DNA from: Clostridia bacterium | Lineage (GTDB): Bacteria > Bacillota > Clostridia > TANB77 > CAG-508 | Assembly: GCA_022793905.1 (NCBI GenBank) | Contig: JAAWDU010000016.1 | Location: 1-59,233, forward strand | Direction of reading: 5' to 3' | Length of the DNA stretch: 59,233 nt | Part shown: positions 1 through 9,816 of the stretch, in pieces | Position numbering within the stretch: position 1 is the first letter of the stretch | Layout: each line of letters begins with the position of its first letter | The notes under the pieces: model-generated | Told to the model about the DNA's origin: nothing | Databases searched by the model: none | Seen by the model: only the letters and a program-made list of their open reading frames with translations | Position numbers and translations under genes: made by a program

Positions 1-3000
1 GAGGTTTATTAAGTCCTGTAATTTTATATCCATTTCCATCTAAAGTACCTCTAAATATAGTATTAATAACAGCATTTCCTGTTGTTTTTAAGTAAGATGC
101 ATCATAGTTTTGTGTTAAAGTAACTGTTTGAGTTGGATCTGTCTCTATTTCTGAAATTAGTGTCTCTATACTCTTATTGTTTGCCATTCCATCTATCATT
201 TCACCATATGTTACTTTTAGTTTACTTTGTTTTTTACCATTTTGGTATTGAATAACATTGTCATAGTTTAAAATAAAATTTAATTTATTATCTACTATTT
301 CGCAATCTTCTACTTCTGCATAAAATGTAGGCATCGCTTTTGTTTTTACTTTTACTATATAATTTTTCAAATTATTTTTATCTGCTATTTCTGTTTCTGA
401 TATACTGGTTACTTCTTTTTCACTTCCAGCCTTATATACACTAATTCCTATTATATCTTTTACTTCGAATAAACGCTTTGTACTCACATTTATTATTTCT
501 GTAAGTAAATTTTGGTTCTTATATTCATTATGCCCTGTAGTAATTTGGTTAGAATCTAGGTCATAATCTGCAAGTATCTTTATTTCATATTCTTCACCAA
601 TTCCTTTTGGGAAAGTAATTCCATTTGAATTACGGCTAAATGTTTCTTCTTTTACTTTGTCTTTGTTTTCATCTAATATTATAATTTTTCCACCAGTTAT
701 AGTTTCTTCTGTGTCGTTTACTGAAAATGATACATGAATGTTTTTGCTTTCTTCATCTTCTTCATAACCAAAGTCTGTAATTGTTGGTCTTAATTTTAAA
801 ACTCCAACTCTTGTTACATTGTTTTGATTTACTTCTAACTCTTTTGTGTTACTTAAAATTAGTTTTTTAATAGTAACTGTTTTTGGTCCTGGTGTAGATA
901 TTACTGGTATTTTAGTTTTATAATTATTTTCTGTCTTTTCTAACTCACACTCTTTTTCATATTCTTTTCCCGTATCATCCGTTATATTAATAATAGCTTT
1001 TACTGGGTAGAATTTTGTTTTGTTAGTACTATCAAAGCTTATTGTTGCTTCTTCTCCTCTTTCAAAATAAACTGTTTGTTTATCTCCTCTATACGTTTTT
1101 AGATTACTAATACTTAATTCATAATCTGCAATTAATTGTATTGGTCTTTCTCTAAATACTTCATCTTGTACATAATATTCATTTGTTTCTTCTTCAATCT
1201 TTTTATCATCTCTTGCATAAGTCATTTTTGAAACTAATGTATATTCTGTATCTAACTCTACATTTTCAATTGTAAAAGTAATATGTTCTGCATCAAATTC
1301 TTTGGTTGCAACAACTTCTTTAGTACTATTTTTTACAAGATCTGCTGAACCACTAATAAATGCTTTATCTGGATCTACTATTCTAGCTGTTAAAGTAACA
1401 CTTTGCCCTATTATATCATCTGTTTGTAAAAATGCTTCACTTGTTGGTTTATCTCTTAATACATCTACTTCTAAATGATTATCCACTTGTGCTCTAATAT
1501 TGCCTTCAAATATAAACTCAGTTGTATGTAAGTCCACTATTCCCGCTTCTTTTCCCGATGGTAATGTCACAGAATATGTTACATTTTCATCATTGTCTTC
1601 ATGTCTTGTTGCAATACATTGTAAATTATTTACTATAATATGTGTTATTTCCTTATCTTCTTTGTTTGTTTCTATTTTGTAATTTAAAGTTATGTTTTCA
1701 TCTTTTTCTACATGTTCTTTAGATGCTTCTACATTTTCTATTTGAACAACTGGGCTTGCTTCTATTTCTTCTTCTAATAATAAAACATCAGCAATTACAT
1801 TCTTTCCATCTAAACTATAGCTTGCAAATATTTCTACTTTGTAATTATCTACCATATTTATTTTGCTTATATCAAAAAGTGTATTAATATAATATGCATT
1901 TACTATTTCCTCATCGCTTTCTTCTTTTACAATATTACTTTCTATTAGTCTATCTGTTAAGTTTACATTTGCTAATTCACTTTCTATACCATTTTTTTCT
2001 GCATATAGTTTAATAACAAATTTTGATATTGAATTATCAGTATCTTTTATATAAATATTTGAGTTTAATTTATTATTTTCCTTATCTTCATTTGCTCTAA
2101 ATCTTACAATATTTGGACTGTTTTTTATAACTTTAATTTCTATTTCTTTGTTTCCCTCTAAATTGCTTACATCAATTACTTTTCCATTACTTAAAATAAC
2201 TGATTCTATTTTTATTATATTTTCTCCTATTGTATCAAATCCATCTACAATTGCTGTATAAGTATTTTCTTCTTGTGCTAGTTCATATGTTTTTCCATTA
2301 ATAACTGCCTCTTTTGGTATACATGTTGTTTTATTAGTACTATTAAATTTTAAAGTAATATATTCACCTATACCAAATTTTATGCTTTCCTCTGCTTGTC
2401 CTTCTTTATATTTATATGTTTTGATATCAGATAACTTAAATTCATAGTCTACTACTAAACATATATCCTCTATCTCAGTTTGACTTCCTTGATTATCTTT
2501 TTCATTTTCTAATGTATCTGTATCTAAGTTATATATTATACACATAACAACTTGATAGTTTTTGTTTTCTTCAACTTTTACATTTATAGTATTAGAGCCA
2601 GCTGTAAGTTCTCCTGCCTTTATACAGTTTTCACCACTTAAACCTTCTACATTTTCTGTATTATCCTGTTTATCTATAATTCTATATGTACCTGATGTAA
2701 AGGCTTTATCTTCATCTTTTATATCAAAAGAAAGATTTAATTCTGATTTTTCTATATCCTCTGATTGTCTCCAATTTATGACTTCTGGCATACTTTTTAG
2801 TACATCTACTTTTACAAAAGAATCTACTTTTACTGTTCTTCCATTAGTTAATGTAGCTTTTTCAAATTTATATTCTTTTACCCCACTTGTGTTTCCTACA
2901 TTCACTTTAATTTCATATAAATTTTGGTTTGCTTCATTTCTAAGTAATTCATATTCTCTTCCATTCATTGTAATACTTTTAATAATTGCTTCATAATTTG

Positions 3001-4141
3001 CTTCTGCATCAAAACTTAATGTAATTTCTTCATTTTTTTCTGGATAAAAATTACTTACATTAATTTGACTCATAATTACTTCATAGTCTAATCTATTTTC
3101 TATTTTTTTAATTAAAAAGCTTAAATCTGTTACTGTAATCTTTCCATCATTATTCATATCTGCATTTTGTAATACAATTTCTGCTTCTTCTTCACTTTTT
3201 CCTTCTTCTAATGATTTTATATGTACTAAATGTGATACTAATAAATTAACATCTGCATAATTTACTGCTCCATCTCCATTTAATTCTCCCTTTTGAGAAA
3301 AATATTTAACTGCACCATATACAGTTCCTACAAACTGTATCATCAAAATACTTGCTAGTATTATAATAATTATCATTTTTTGTTTTTTACTTTTAAAAAT
3401 TTTTCTTCCAAAATGTACTGCATTTACTGATAATACTACCTCTACTGCTAATACTATAAATAGAAGCATATAATTTTTTCCTGTTTGTGGCAACCTTCCT
3501 GGCATTGTGTTTTCATCTTGTGGTTTATTGTCTTCTTGATTGTTATCACCTGGATTATTATCTTCTTGATTATCTCCTCCCAGATTATTGTTTTCTTGAT
3601 TATTATCCTCTGAATTGTTATCTTCTGGGTTGTTTCCTCCTGGTTCTTGTTCTTCTATAATATCTACTTTTAATTCTGTCTTATTTCCATCTTTAACTAT
3701 TATATCTTCTTTACCTTCAGAAAGTTCTATATCTGTAACTTTAAAATTCGTTATATCTGCTTTTATTTCTTCTTTTACTTTCAAAGAAATTTCTACAATA
3801 TCTTCTTTTGAAGTAGTTCCTGCCTTTTTATATATTGCAAATTCATTTGTATTCTGATTATATTGTAATCCTTCCCAGCCATTAACTGCTTTAAAGTCTA
3901 TTTCTTTTATTTCCTCAAAAATATCTTTGTCATATTCTAACTTTGCTTTTACTACATTTATACTTTTTTTAACTTCTTGCATATTATCAAATTTCAAAGT
4001 AAATACAGCTGTATCATCTGCATGTAACTTGTGTGATGTACTACTTAATGCTAATTCCACATTTGTAGCTGAATATGAAATTGTACTTATTAAAGTTAAA
4101 AATATAATCATCATTATTATAATATTGATTGCTTTTCTCAT
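1..4141 (-). CDS. Large surface protein: N-terminal cohesin-like domain, internal LPQTG + TM, dockerin-like EF repeats, many Ig-like/cadherin-like repeats (C-terminus beyond window)
   Basis: Minus-strand reading frame open from ATG at 4141-4139 to the window edge (absent from ORF track because it has no stop). Translation starts MRKAINIIIMMIIFLTLISTISYSATNVELALSS; contains LPQTGKNYMLLFIVLAVEVV and LNGDGAVNYADVNLLVSHL...ADMNNDGKITVTDLSFLIKKI. No in-frame CGG. Confidence 0.85.
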   Translation of the reverse strand, partial: MRKAINIIIMMIIFLTLISTISYSATNVELALSSTSHKLHADDTAVFTLKFDNMQEVKKSINVVKAKLEYDKDIFEEIKEIDFKAVNGWEGLQYNQNTNEFAIYKKAGTTSKEDIVEISLKVKEEIKADITNFKVTDIELSEGKEDIIVKDGNKTELKVDIIEEQEPGGNNPEDNNSEDNNQENNNLGGDNQEDNNPGDNNQEDNKPQDENTMPGRLPQTGKNYMLLFIVLAVEVVLSVNAVHFGRKIFKSKKQKMIIIIILASILMIQFVGTVYGAVKYFSQKGELNGDGAVNYADVNLLVSHLVHIKSLEEGKSEEEAEIVLQNADMNNDGKITVTDLSFLIKKIENRLDYEVIMSQINVSNFYPEKNEEITLSFDAEANYEAIIKSITMNGREYELLRNEANQNLYEIKVNVGNTSGVKEYKFEKATLTNGRTVKVDSFVKVDVLKSMPEVINWRQSEDIEKSELNLSFDIKDEDKAFTSGTYRIIDKQDNTENVEGLSGENCIKAGELTAGSNTINVKVEENKNYQVVMCIIYNLDTDTLENEKDNQGSQTEIEDICLVVDYEFKLSDIKTYKYKEGQAEESIKFGIGEYITLKFNSTNKTTCIPKEAVINGKTYELAQEENTYTAIVDGFDTIGENIIKIESVILSNGKVIDVSNLEGNKEIEIKVIKNSPNIVRFRANEDKENNKLNSNIYIKDTDNSISKFVIKLYAEKNGIESELANVNLTDRLIESNIVKEESDEEIVNAYYINTLFDISKINMVDNYKVEIFASYSLDGKNVIADVLLLEEEIEASPVVQIENVEASKEHVEKDENITLNYKIETNKEDKEITHIIVNNLQCIATRHEDNDENVTYSVTLPSGKEAGIVDLHTTEFIFEGNIRAQVDNHLEVDVLRDKPTSEAFLQTDDIIGQSVTLTARIVDPDKAFISGSADLVKNSTKEVVATKEFDAEHITFTIENVELDTEYTLVSKMTYARDDKKIEEETNEYYVQDEVFRERPIQLIADYELSISNLKTYRGDKQTVYFERGEEATISFDSTNKTKFYPVKAIINITDDTGKEYEKECELEKTENNYKTKIPVISTPGPKTVTIKKLILSNTKELEVNQNNVTRVGVLKLRPTITDFGYEEDEESKNIHVSFSVNDTEETITGGKIIILDENKDKVKEETFSRNSNGITFPKGIGEEYEIKILADYDLDSNQITTGHNEYKNQNLLTEIINVSTKRLFEVKDIIGISVYKAGSEKEVTSISETEIADKNNLKNYIVKVKTKAMPTFYAEVEDCEIVDNKLNFILNYDNVIQYQNGKKQSKLKVTYGEMIDGMANNKSIETLISEIETDPTQTVTLTQNYDASYLKTTGNAVINTIFRGTLDGNGYKITGLNKP

Positions 4142-4384
4142 ATTATCATTTCTCCTATTTGGTTTTTATTAATGTCTAATAATTCTCTTTAATTATAGCA
4201 TTTAAAACTCATTTTTTCAATTGCATACCTTTTATTCTAAATAAGCTTTATTCTTTAAAGCATTGATGTTTCTAGCCTTTTTAATTTTATTACATTTATA
4301 TTAATTTTTGTTGAAATTTGTAACATTATATACATTTACACTATAATGCTTATTTCCCTAATACTTTTGACTATTTGTTCATAA

Positions 4385-4419
4385 TAACTGCAATAAGCTG
4401 ATACGTACATGGTGTCCCC
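4385..4419. repeat. 35-bp direct repeat, left copy, flanking the methyltransferase module
   Basis: taactgcaataagctgatacgtacatggtgtcccc, identical to 7323-7357; followed by ttattgcagtaa, forming an imperfect hairpin with the repeat start. Confidence 0.9.
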
Positions 4420-4556
4420 TCCATTTATTGCAGTAATAGTTTTAAAAAATCTAAATATAACTTTCCTACTAAAAAAAAAATTGACTTGCTTTTTTTGCAA
4501 ATCAATCTATTTATTATTTAATTTTACTATTTTTATTATCACCTTATAATTTTTTA

Positions 4557-7133
4557 TTATATATTTAATTCTTTATATAGAAATGCCATTTTTTCTATTA
4601 AATCCTTTCTAATTTCACTTTGCTTATCTAATATATTATTATTCTTATTAGATAGTATTCTTAATAATTCTTTCTGCTGTTTTCTATTTATCTTCGGAAC
4701 AAGAATCTTTTCTAAGTATGTGTCTGAAAAATTATCTCTTACAGAACCTGTAGATAATATCTTAATATATTTATTATATATTGGAGTTTTAAATAGAGTT
4801 ACTAGTAATTGTTCATCAAAATTATCCACAGAAAAATTATAATAAGCTCCACTAGTTAAACAATTATCAAATTCTTCTGGTACTACTGAAAAACTGCCTA
4901 TACTTGCTCTATATGGATTATAAACAATAGTTCCCTTATTCACAATCATTTTTTTCTGTGATTCTTGAGATAACTCATCACCTGTTTTGTACTCTGAAAA
5001 TTCAAGTAAATTATAATAATTATTTTTATTTACAGAACATACAATAAATTCCTTATCCAAGTCTTCTTCCGTTAGTAACTTTAGTTTATTGTTATACCAT
5101 TTTACGTTATACTTACTCAATGGAATGAAATCATCAAAATCCTCTCCTATATTTTTCCAAAACAAGTAATAAGATGGATCTAATCTATTTTCAATATTTC
5201 TAATATTTTTCCTCATAAAATCAGAAAGATTTTGTTTTCCCCTTATATTCTTTGAATCTATTTCATAATTTTTTAGTGAATTATTTATTATATTAATCTT
5301 TTGGTTTTCTATATCAGTAGCTCTAAACTTTTCTAAAATAATATCCAGATCTGTTTTTTCACCATTTTTTACAAAAATTCTTCCATTTGGTTCAAACCCA
5401 ACATTTTCAACTGAAGCTAAGAATATATCATAATCTAAATCGTCACATTTCTTTATTTTATCAATATTTTTCTCAGCTGTATTTGAAATATTGGTTATTT
5501 TATCAATTTTATTTTTTAGATCTGTTTCATATTTTTCTAAATATAATATTACTGTATTTATAGTATCTACTCCACTTTGTACAAATGTATGTGTAGGTAA
5601 TTCTATGATAGCTTTAATCTTAGCATTTTTAAGTATATATTCTCTCGTTTTAATTGAATCATCATTTGATAATATTCCTTCTGGTAGCACTATTAACATT
5701 CTTCCACCTGGTCTTAATAAATTAAGACCTCTTTCTAAAAATAATGTTTGTGCATCAACACTATTTTTTCCCTCTGCAAGAGAATACCTTTTTAAAATTT
5801 GTGGATCTTTTTCCTTAATAAATGGTGGATTTGCTAATATTAAAGTACACCCACTATTCTCATCATTTTCAACATATTCTAATAAAGGATATTTAGTATT
5901 TTGCCAATCTACATTTGCTAATTCATTTCCTCTAACAATTTTTTTTCCATCTCCTCATAACATCATATTCATCTTATCTACTCTTACTGCTCTAGGTTCA
6001 GCATCTATTCCAAATATCTGGTCTTTCTTTAAATTTTCTTCGAACTTTTCCTTTGTAGTTCCTATAGATTTAAAAGTAGTTTCTGGTAATGTATTTAATA
6101 TTTCTTTCATTTTATCAAATGACTTTATTAAAAATCCTCCACTTCCACAAGCAAAATCTATTATTGTATCATTTATATCAACATCCGCTAATTCAACCAT
6201 AAAATCAACAATTTTTCTTGGTGTAAAAAATTGTCCTAACCCTTTTCCTCTTAATTGTGATGGCAAGAACTCTTCAAATGCTCTTCCTTTTATATCCATT
6301 TTATCATCTTTGGCATAAAAATCTCTCAATTTTATTAACACTTTCTCTAAAGTCATTAAACTTACTTTTAATTCTGGTATTTCTTCAAACACATCATTAT
6401 AATAATATTTCATAGCAACTTTAAACCAGTCATTTATCAATTTCATTGGTTCTTGGGTTGGTACATCTTTAAATTTTTTTAGTTCAAAATAGTTCTCTTC
6501 TTTCTTATCATTTCTATATTGTTCATCTGCCATTTTTAAATATAATATTTTACTAAATTCATCGAAACAACTTGCAGGATCAAGCTTTTCATTATCTCTT
6601 ATGATGTTATGTATACTTCTAAAAAATCTTCTATAATCAGTTATTTTATCACTATTATTTTGATTATCTAAACATTCGTTTATAATATTTGTATCTATTT
6701 TTTCTTTAGAAACAGTATTAATTAATGGTTCATAATTCATTTTATGAAGTTTATCAATTGACATATTAATTATATTAGCTTTTTTATTACCTGCTAAATA
6801 TTCTCTAAGAATTATTTTTCTGCCATTAGTTATAATACTGTATCTAACTTCTTTAGCAAATGAATATGAATCTACTTGTCCTATATTATCTGTTACTGTT
6901 TCAGTAGGTTTCTTTGCTTCCACTACCATTACTGGTTCGTCATTTTTATAAACAATTAAATCTGCAAATTTTGTTATTTTTTTTCTTCCTTCTTGGTACT
7001 TCACTGTTTCTTTCCATTTTAAGTCATTATTTATATCATATCCTAATTCCTTTGTAAATAATTCTTGTAAAAATTTATTTTCTACATCAGCCTCTGTAAT
7101 TAATGCCTTAACATCATATTCTATTTTACACAT
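4557..7133 (-). CDS. Fused N-6 adenine DNA methyltransferase with N-terminal HSDR_N-like domain and C-terminal specificity/TRD region; interrupted by in-frame TGA at 5957-5955
   Basis: ORFs 5955..7172 and 4557..5699 lie in the same frame, separated only by TGA: ...AVRVDKMNMML[TGA]GDGKKIVRGNELANVDW...LILANPPFIKEKD... (NPPF motif). Start MCKIEYDVKAL with AGGAGG at 7133. Confidence 0.8.
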
Positions 7134-7259
7134 TAGTTTTCCTCCTAATATTTCCATTATTAACGTTTTCATATATTACCATATTTCTTTATTGACTTTT
7201 ACAGTATATCAAACATTAGTTTTTTTTGCAATATTTTTTTCATAATTTTTTTATAAATT

Positions 7260-9039
7260 TTATATTTTCTGTATTTCGCTTATTTCTAAGGTTTTATCAA
7301 ATATATATACCTCTATTTTTTCTAACTGCAATAAGCTGATACGTACATGGTGTCCCCCTTCTCCTGTTGGATTGTATAAAACAACCAATATTACGATTTC
7401 TGGGTCTTCTGTTGGAGCAAGCCCTAAAAATGATGTAATGTATTTATTAGTTTTTACTCCATCTTCTGATGTACCAGTTTTCCCTCCAACAGTATACCCT
7501 TCTACTTTTGCGCCTTTTCCTGTTCCTTCTGCTACAACAGACCCCATCATATCTCTTATTTTTCTTGCATTCTCTTCTGACATTGTTTGTGATTTTATAA
7601 TTGGTTCTATTTCCTTCCTTTCCCCTGTCTCAGAATCAATAGTTGCAGTTATAATTCTAGGAGTTACTAAATTTCCACCATTTGCAATACTAGCTACAGC
7701 TGTAACTAATTGAATAGGTGTCACTTCAAATCTTTGCCCAAATGAAATCGTAGCAAGCTCTACAGGTCCAACTTTTTCCTCTTTAAAGAATATACTTCCT
7801 GCTTCTCCGAGGAAGATCAATTCCTGTTCTAGCTAAAAGTCCAAACCTTTCCAAATATTGATAATATGTTTTAACACCTATCTTTTGTCCAAGTCCTATA
7901 AATACAGGATTACATGAATTCATCAAAGCATTTCTTAGACTCTGACCTCCATGTGGTCTATAATATCTCCAACATTTGATACGAGTCCCTGCAATATCTA
8001 TTGCACCTCCACAATTGAATTCTCCTTGTTTATCAGTTTCTGTAACTATTCCTTCTTCCATTGCAGCAGCTGTTGTAATAAGCTTAAATGTAGAACCTGG
8101 TTCATATGTATCGGCTATAGCTTTATTTCTCCACATTTTTTGCAAATTATTATTTCTATCAACAGCACTTATTGTACTCCAATTATTTAAAAGCTCTTCA
8201 TTATTTATCGTAAAAGGATCATTCAAGTTGTATTCTGGATATGAAGCTAAAGAAAGAATATTTCCCGTCTTAGGTTCCATTATTATAACTACTCCACCCT
8301 CTTCACATTCATTATCAATACATGCTTCTTCTAAATATTTTGTTACAATTGATTGTATATTTGCATCTATTGAAAGAACTATACTATCTCCATTTACTGC
8401 TTTTATATATTTTTCTTCTCCATTACCTATAACAGCACCTTTAGCATCTGTTTTCCTTTCAATTCTTCCCTTTTCTCCACTTAAAATTTCATCATACTTT
8501 GCCTCTACACCATCTAGCCCTTGATTGTCACTTCCTGTAAATCCAATTATATGTGAAGCCAAACTCGAATAAGGATAATACCTTTTTGTATCTTCATCTA
8601 TGTTTATTCCATAAACTATATTTTCATCTTGCATCCATTTTCTTAGTTCATCAGTTTTCTCTTTGTCTACTTTTTTAACTATGGTCTCTATTGAAGTTTT
8701 TCTTTTCACCCTTTTTAAAATTGTTTCATAATCTAAATCAAATATATCTGATAAAGCTTTTGCAACTTTCTCCTTATCATCATTTGAAATATTAGTTGGA
8801 TTAATCGTCACTGTTTCTACACTTGCACTCATTCCTAAAATTTCACCGTTTCTATCATAGATTGTACCTCTATTTGGATTTATTGTTCTATCCAATGTTT
8901 GCTGAACATATGCCATAGTTTCTAGTTCATCACCTTTAAAAAATTGAATATAAGCAATTCTTACAATTAAGCCCAAATAAACTAAAGTTATAATAAAAAG
9001 CATATTCCTCATTCTTCTTTTTCTTGTCAAATTTGACAT
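7260..9039 (-). CDS. Penicillin-binding protein (class B / FtsI-SpoVD-like), C-terminally truncated at the 35-bp repeat; one C|GGA site
   Basis: ORFs 7783..9039 and 7260..7820 join at CCT C|GGA GAA (7809) giving RTGIDLPGEAGSIFFKEEKVGPVELATISFGQ. STFK, SCN and KTGTSE motifs present. Confidence 0.85.
7323..7357. repeat. 35-bp direct repeat, right copy, inside the 3' end of the PBP gene
   Basis: Exact copy of 4385-4419; encodes the aberrant HHVRISLLQL tail of the PBP. Confidence 0.9.
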
Positions 9040-9091
9040 TTATTTCACCTTACTTTCATTAAATTATATTTTGAATATGCTTAAAATATGA

Positions 9092-9122
9092 TAAAAGACG
9101 ACCTTTCAAAAGTCGTCTTTTT
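9092..9122 (-). terminator. Rho-independent terminator
   Basis: aaaagacgac ctttcaaa gtcgtctttt hairpin with T-runs. Confidence 0.7.
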
Positions 9123-9144
9123 GTAAATAGTTTTATTCTATACT

Positions 9145-9675
9145 TTATACCCCTAGGAAGATTTGCACAAATACCTTTCCATATATCTCACTATCTATTA
9201 CGCAAATTCCAGTGTATTCAAAGTCTTTCTCTTCAATATTTTCTCTATGAAGTTCTGAATTTATCCATGCTTCAACTGCTCTTTCTGGTGTTATGTTTCC
9301 AGCCAAATTTTCTCCAGCAATGCTGTATTCTACTCCATTTTCTTTTAGCATTTCAAATGGTGTTCCTAAGTTTTCTGATTTATGTGAGAAGTAATCATTT
9401 TCAACTATATCTTTTCCTTTTAGATATGCCATTTCTTGAAGTTTAGCAAAAGTTTTTAATTCATCTAGTCCTTTTTCTTCTCTATATTCATTTATTAGTT
9501 CTAGTGTTCTTTCTTCTTCTATTGTTAAAAGGCATTCTTCATTTAAAAATTCTTTCATATTATCACTTGCTCTTGTTTCTGCACTTAGTTTATATGTTGC
9601 AAGTGAAATACTTTCTACTAGGATAAAGCTTACGAAAATTATTAAAGCAATTTTTCTTTTCTTTAAAACTTTCAT
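9145..9675 (-). CDS. CAP/SCP-domain secreted protein
   Basis: Signal-like N-terminus; LINEYREEKGLDEL...YFSHKSENLGTPFEMLKENGVEYSIAGENLAGN..AVEAWINSELHRENI is typical of CAP domains. Confidence 0.85.
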   Translation of the reverse strand: MKVLKKRKIALIIFVSFILVESISLATYKLSAETRASDNMKEFLNEECLLTIEEERTLELINEYREEKGLDELKTFAKLQEMAYLKGKDIVENDYFSHKSENLGTPFEMLKENGVEYSIAGENLAGNITPERAVEAWINSELHRENIEEKDFEYTGICVIDSEIYGKVFVQIFLGV

Positions 9676-9816
9676 ATTTTTTTAATTCCTTTTCTATAAT
9701 CTAGTGTGTTTATCTTTCCCATTTACGGCTAGTTATATTCTATTCTCCTCACACCTTTTTTATTATACCATATTTTTACACTTATGTCAACTTTTTATGT
9801 GAAAAAAATGAGCGAA

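Noticed and set aside
1500-4172. Plus-strand ORFs 1500..1682, 2562..2996, 3615..3857, 3927..4172
   Set aside because: Low-complexity antisense ORFs of the large minus-strand surface protein gene; no recognisable domains.
5955-5957. Genome-wide TGA=Trp/Gly recoding
   Set aside because: Only one in-frame TGA was seen, while TGA serves as the natural stop of at least three genes (TsaC-like, comEC, amidohydrolase).
5491-6318. Plus-strand 275-aa ORF (and similar antisense ORFs such as 35141..35824, 7976..8524, 26277..26648)
   Set aside because: Antisense shadows of clearly coding minus-strand genes.
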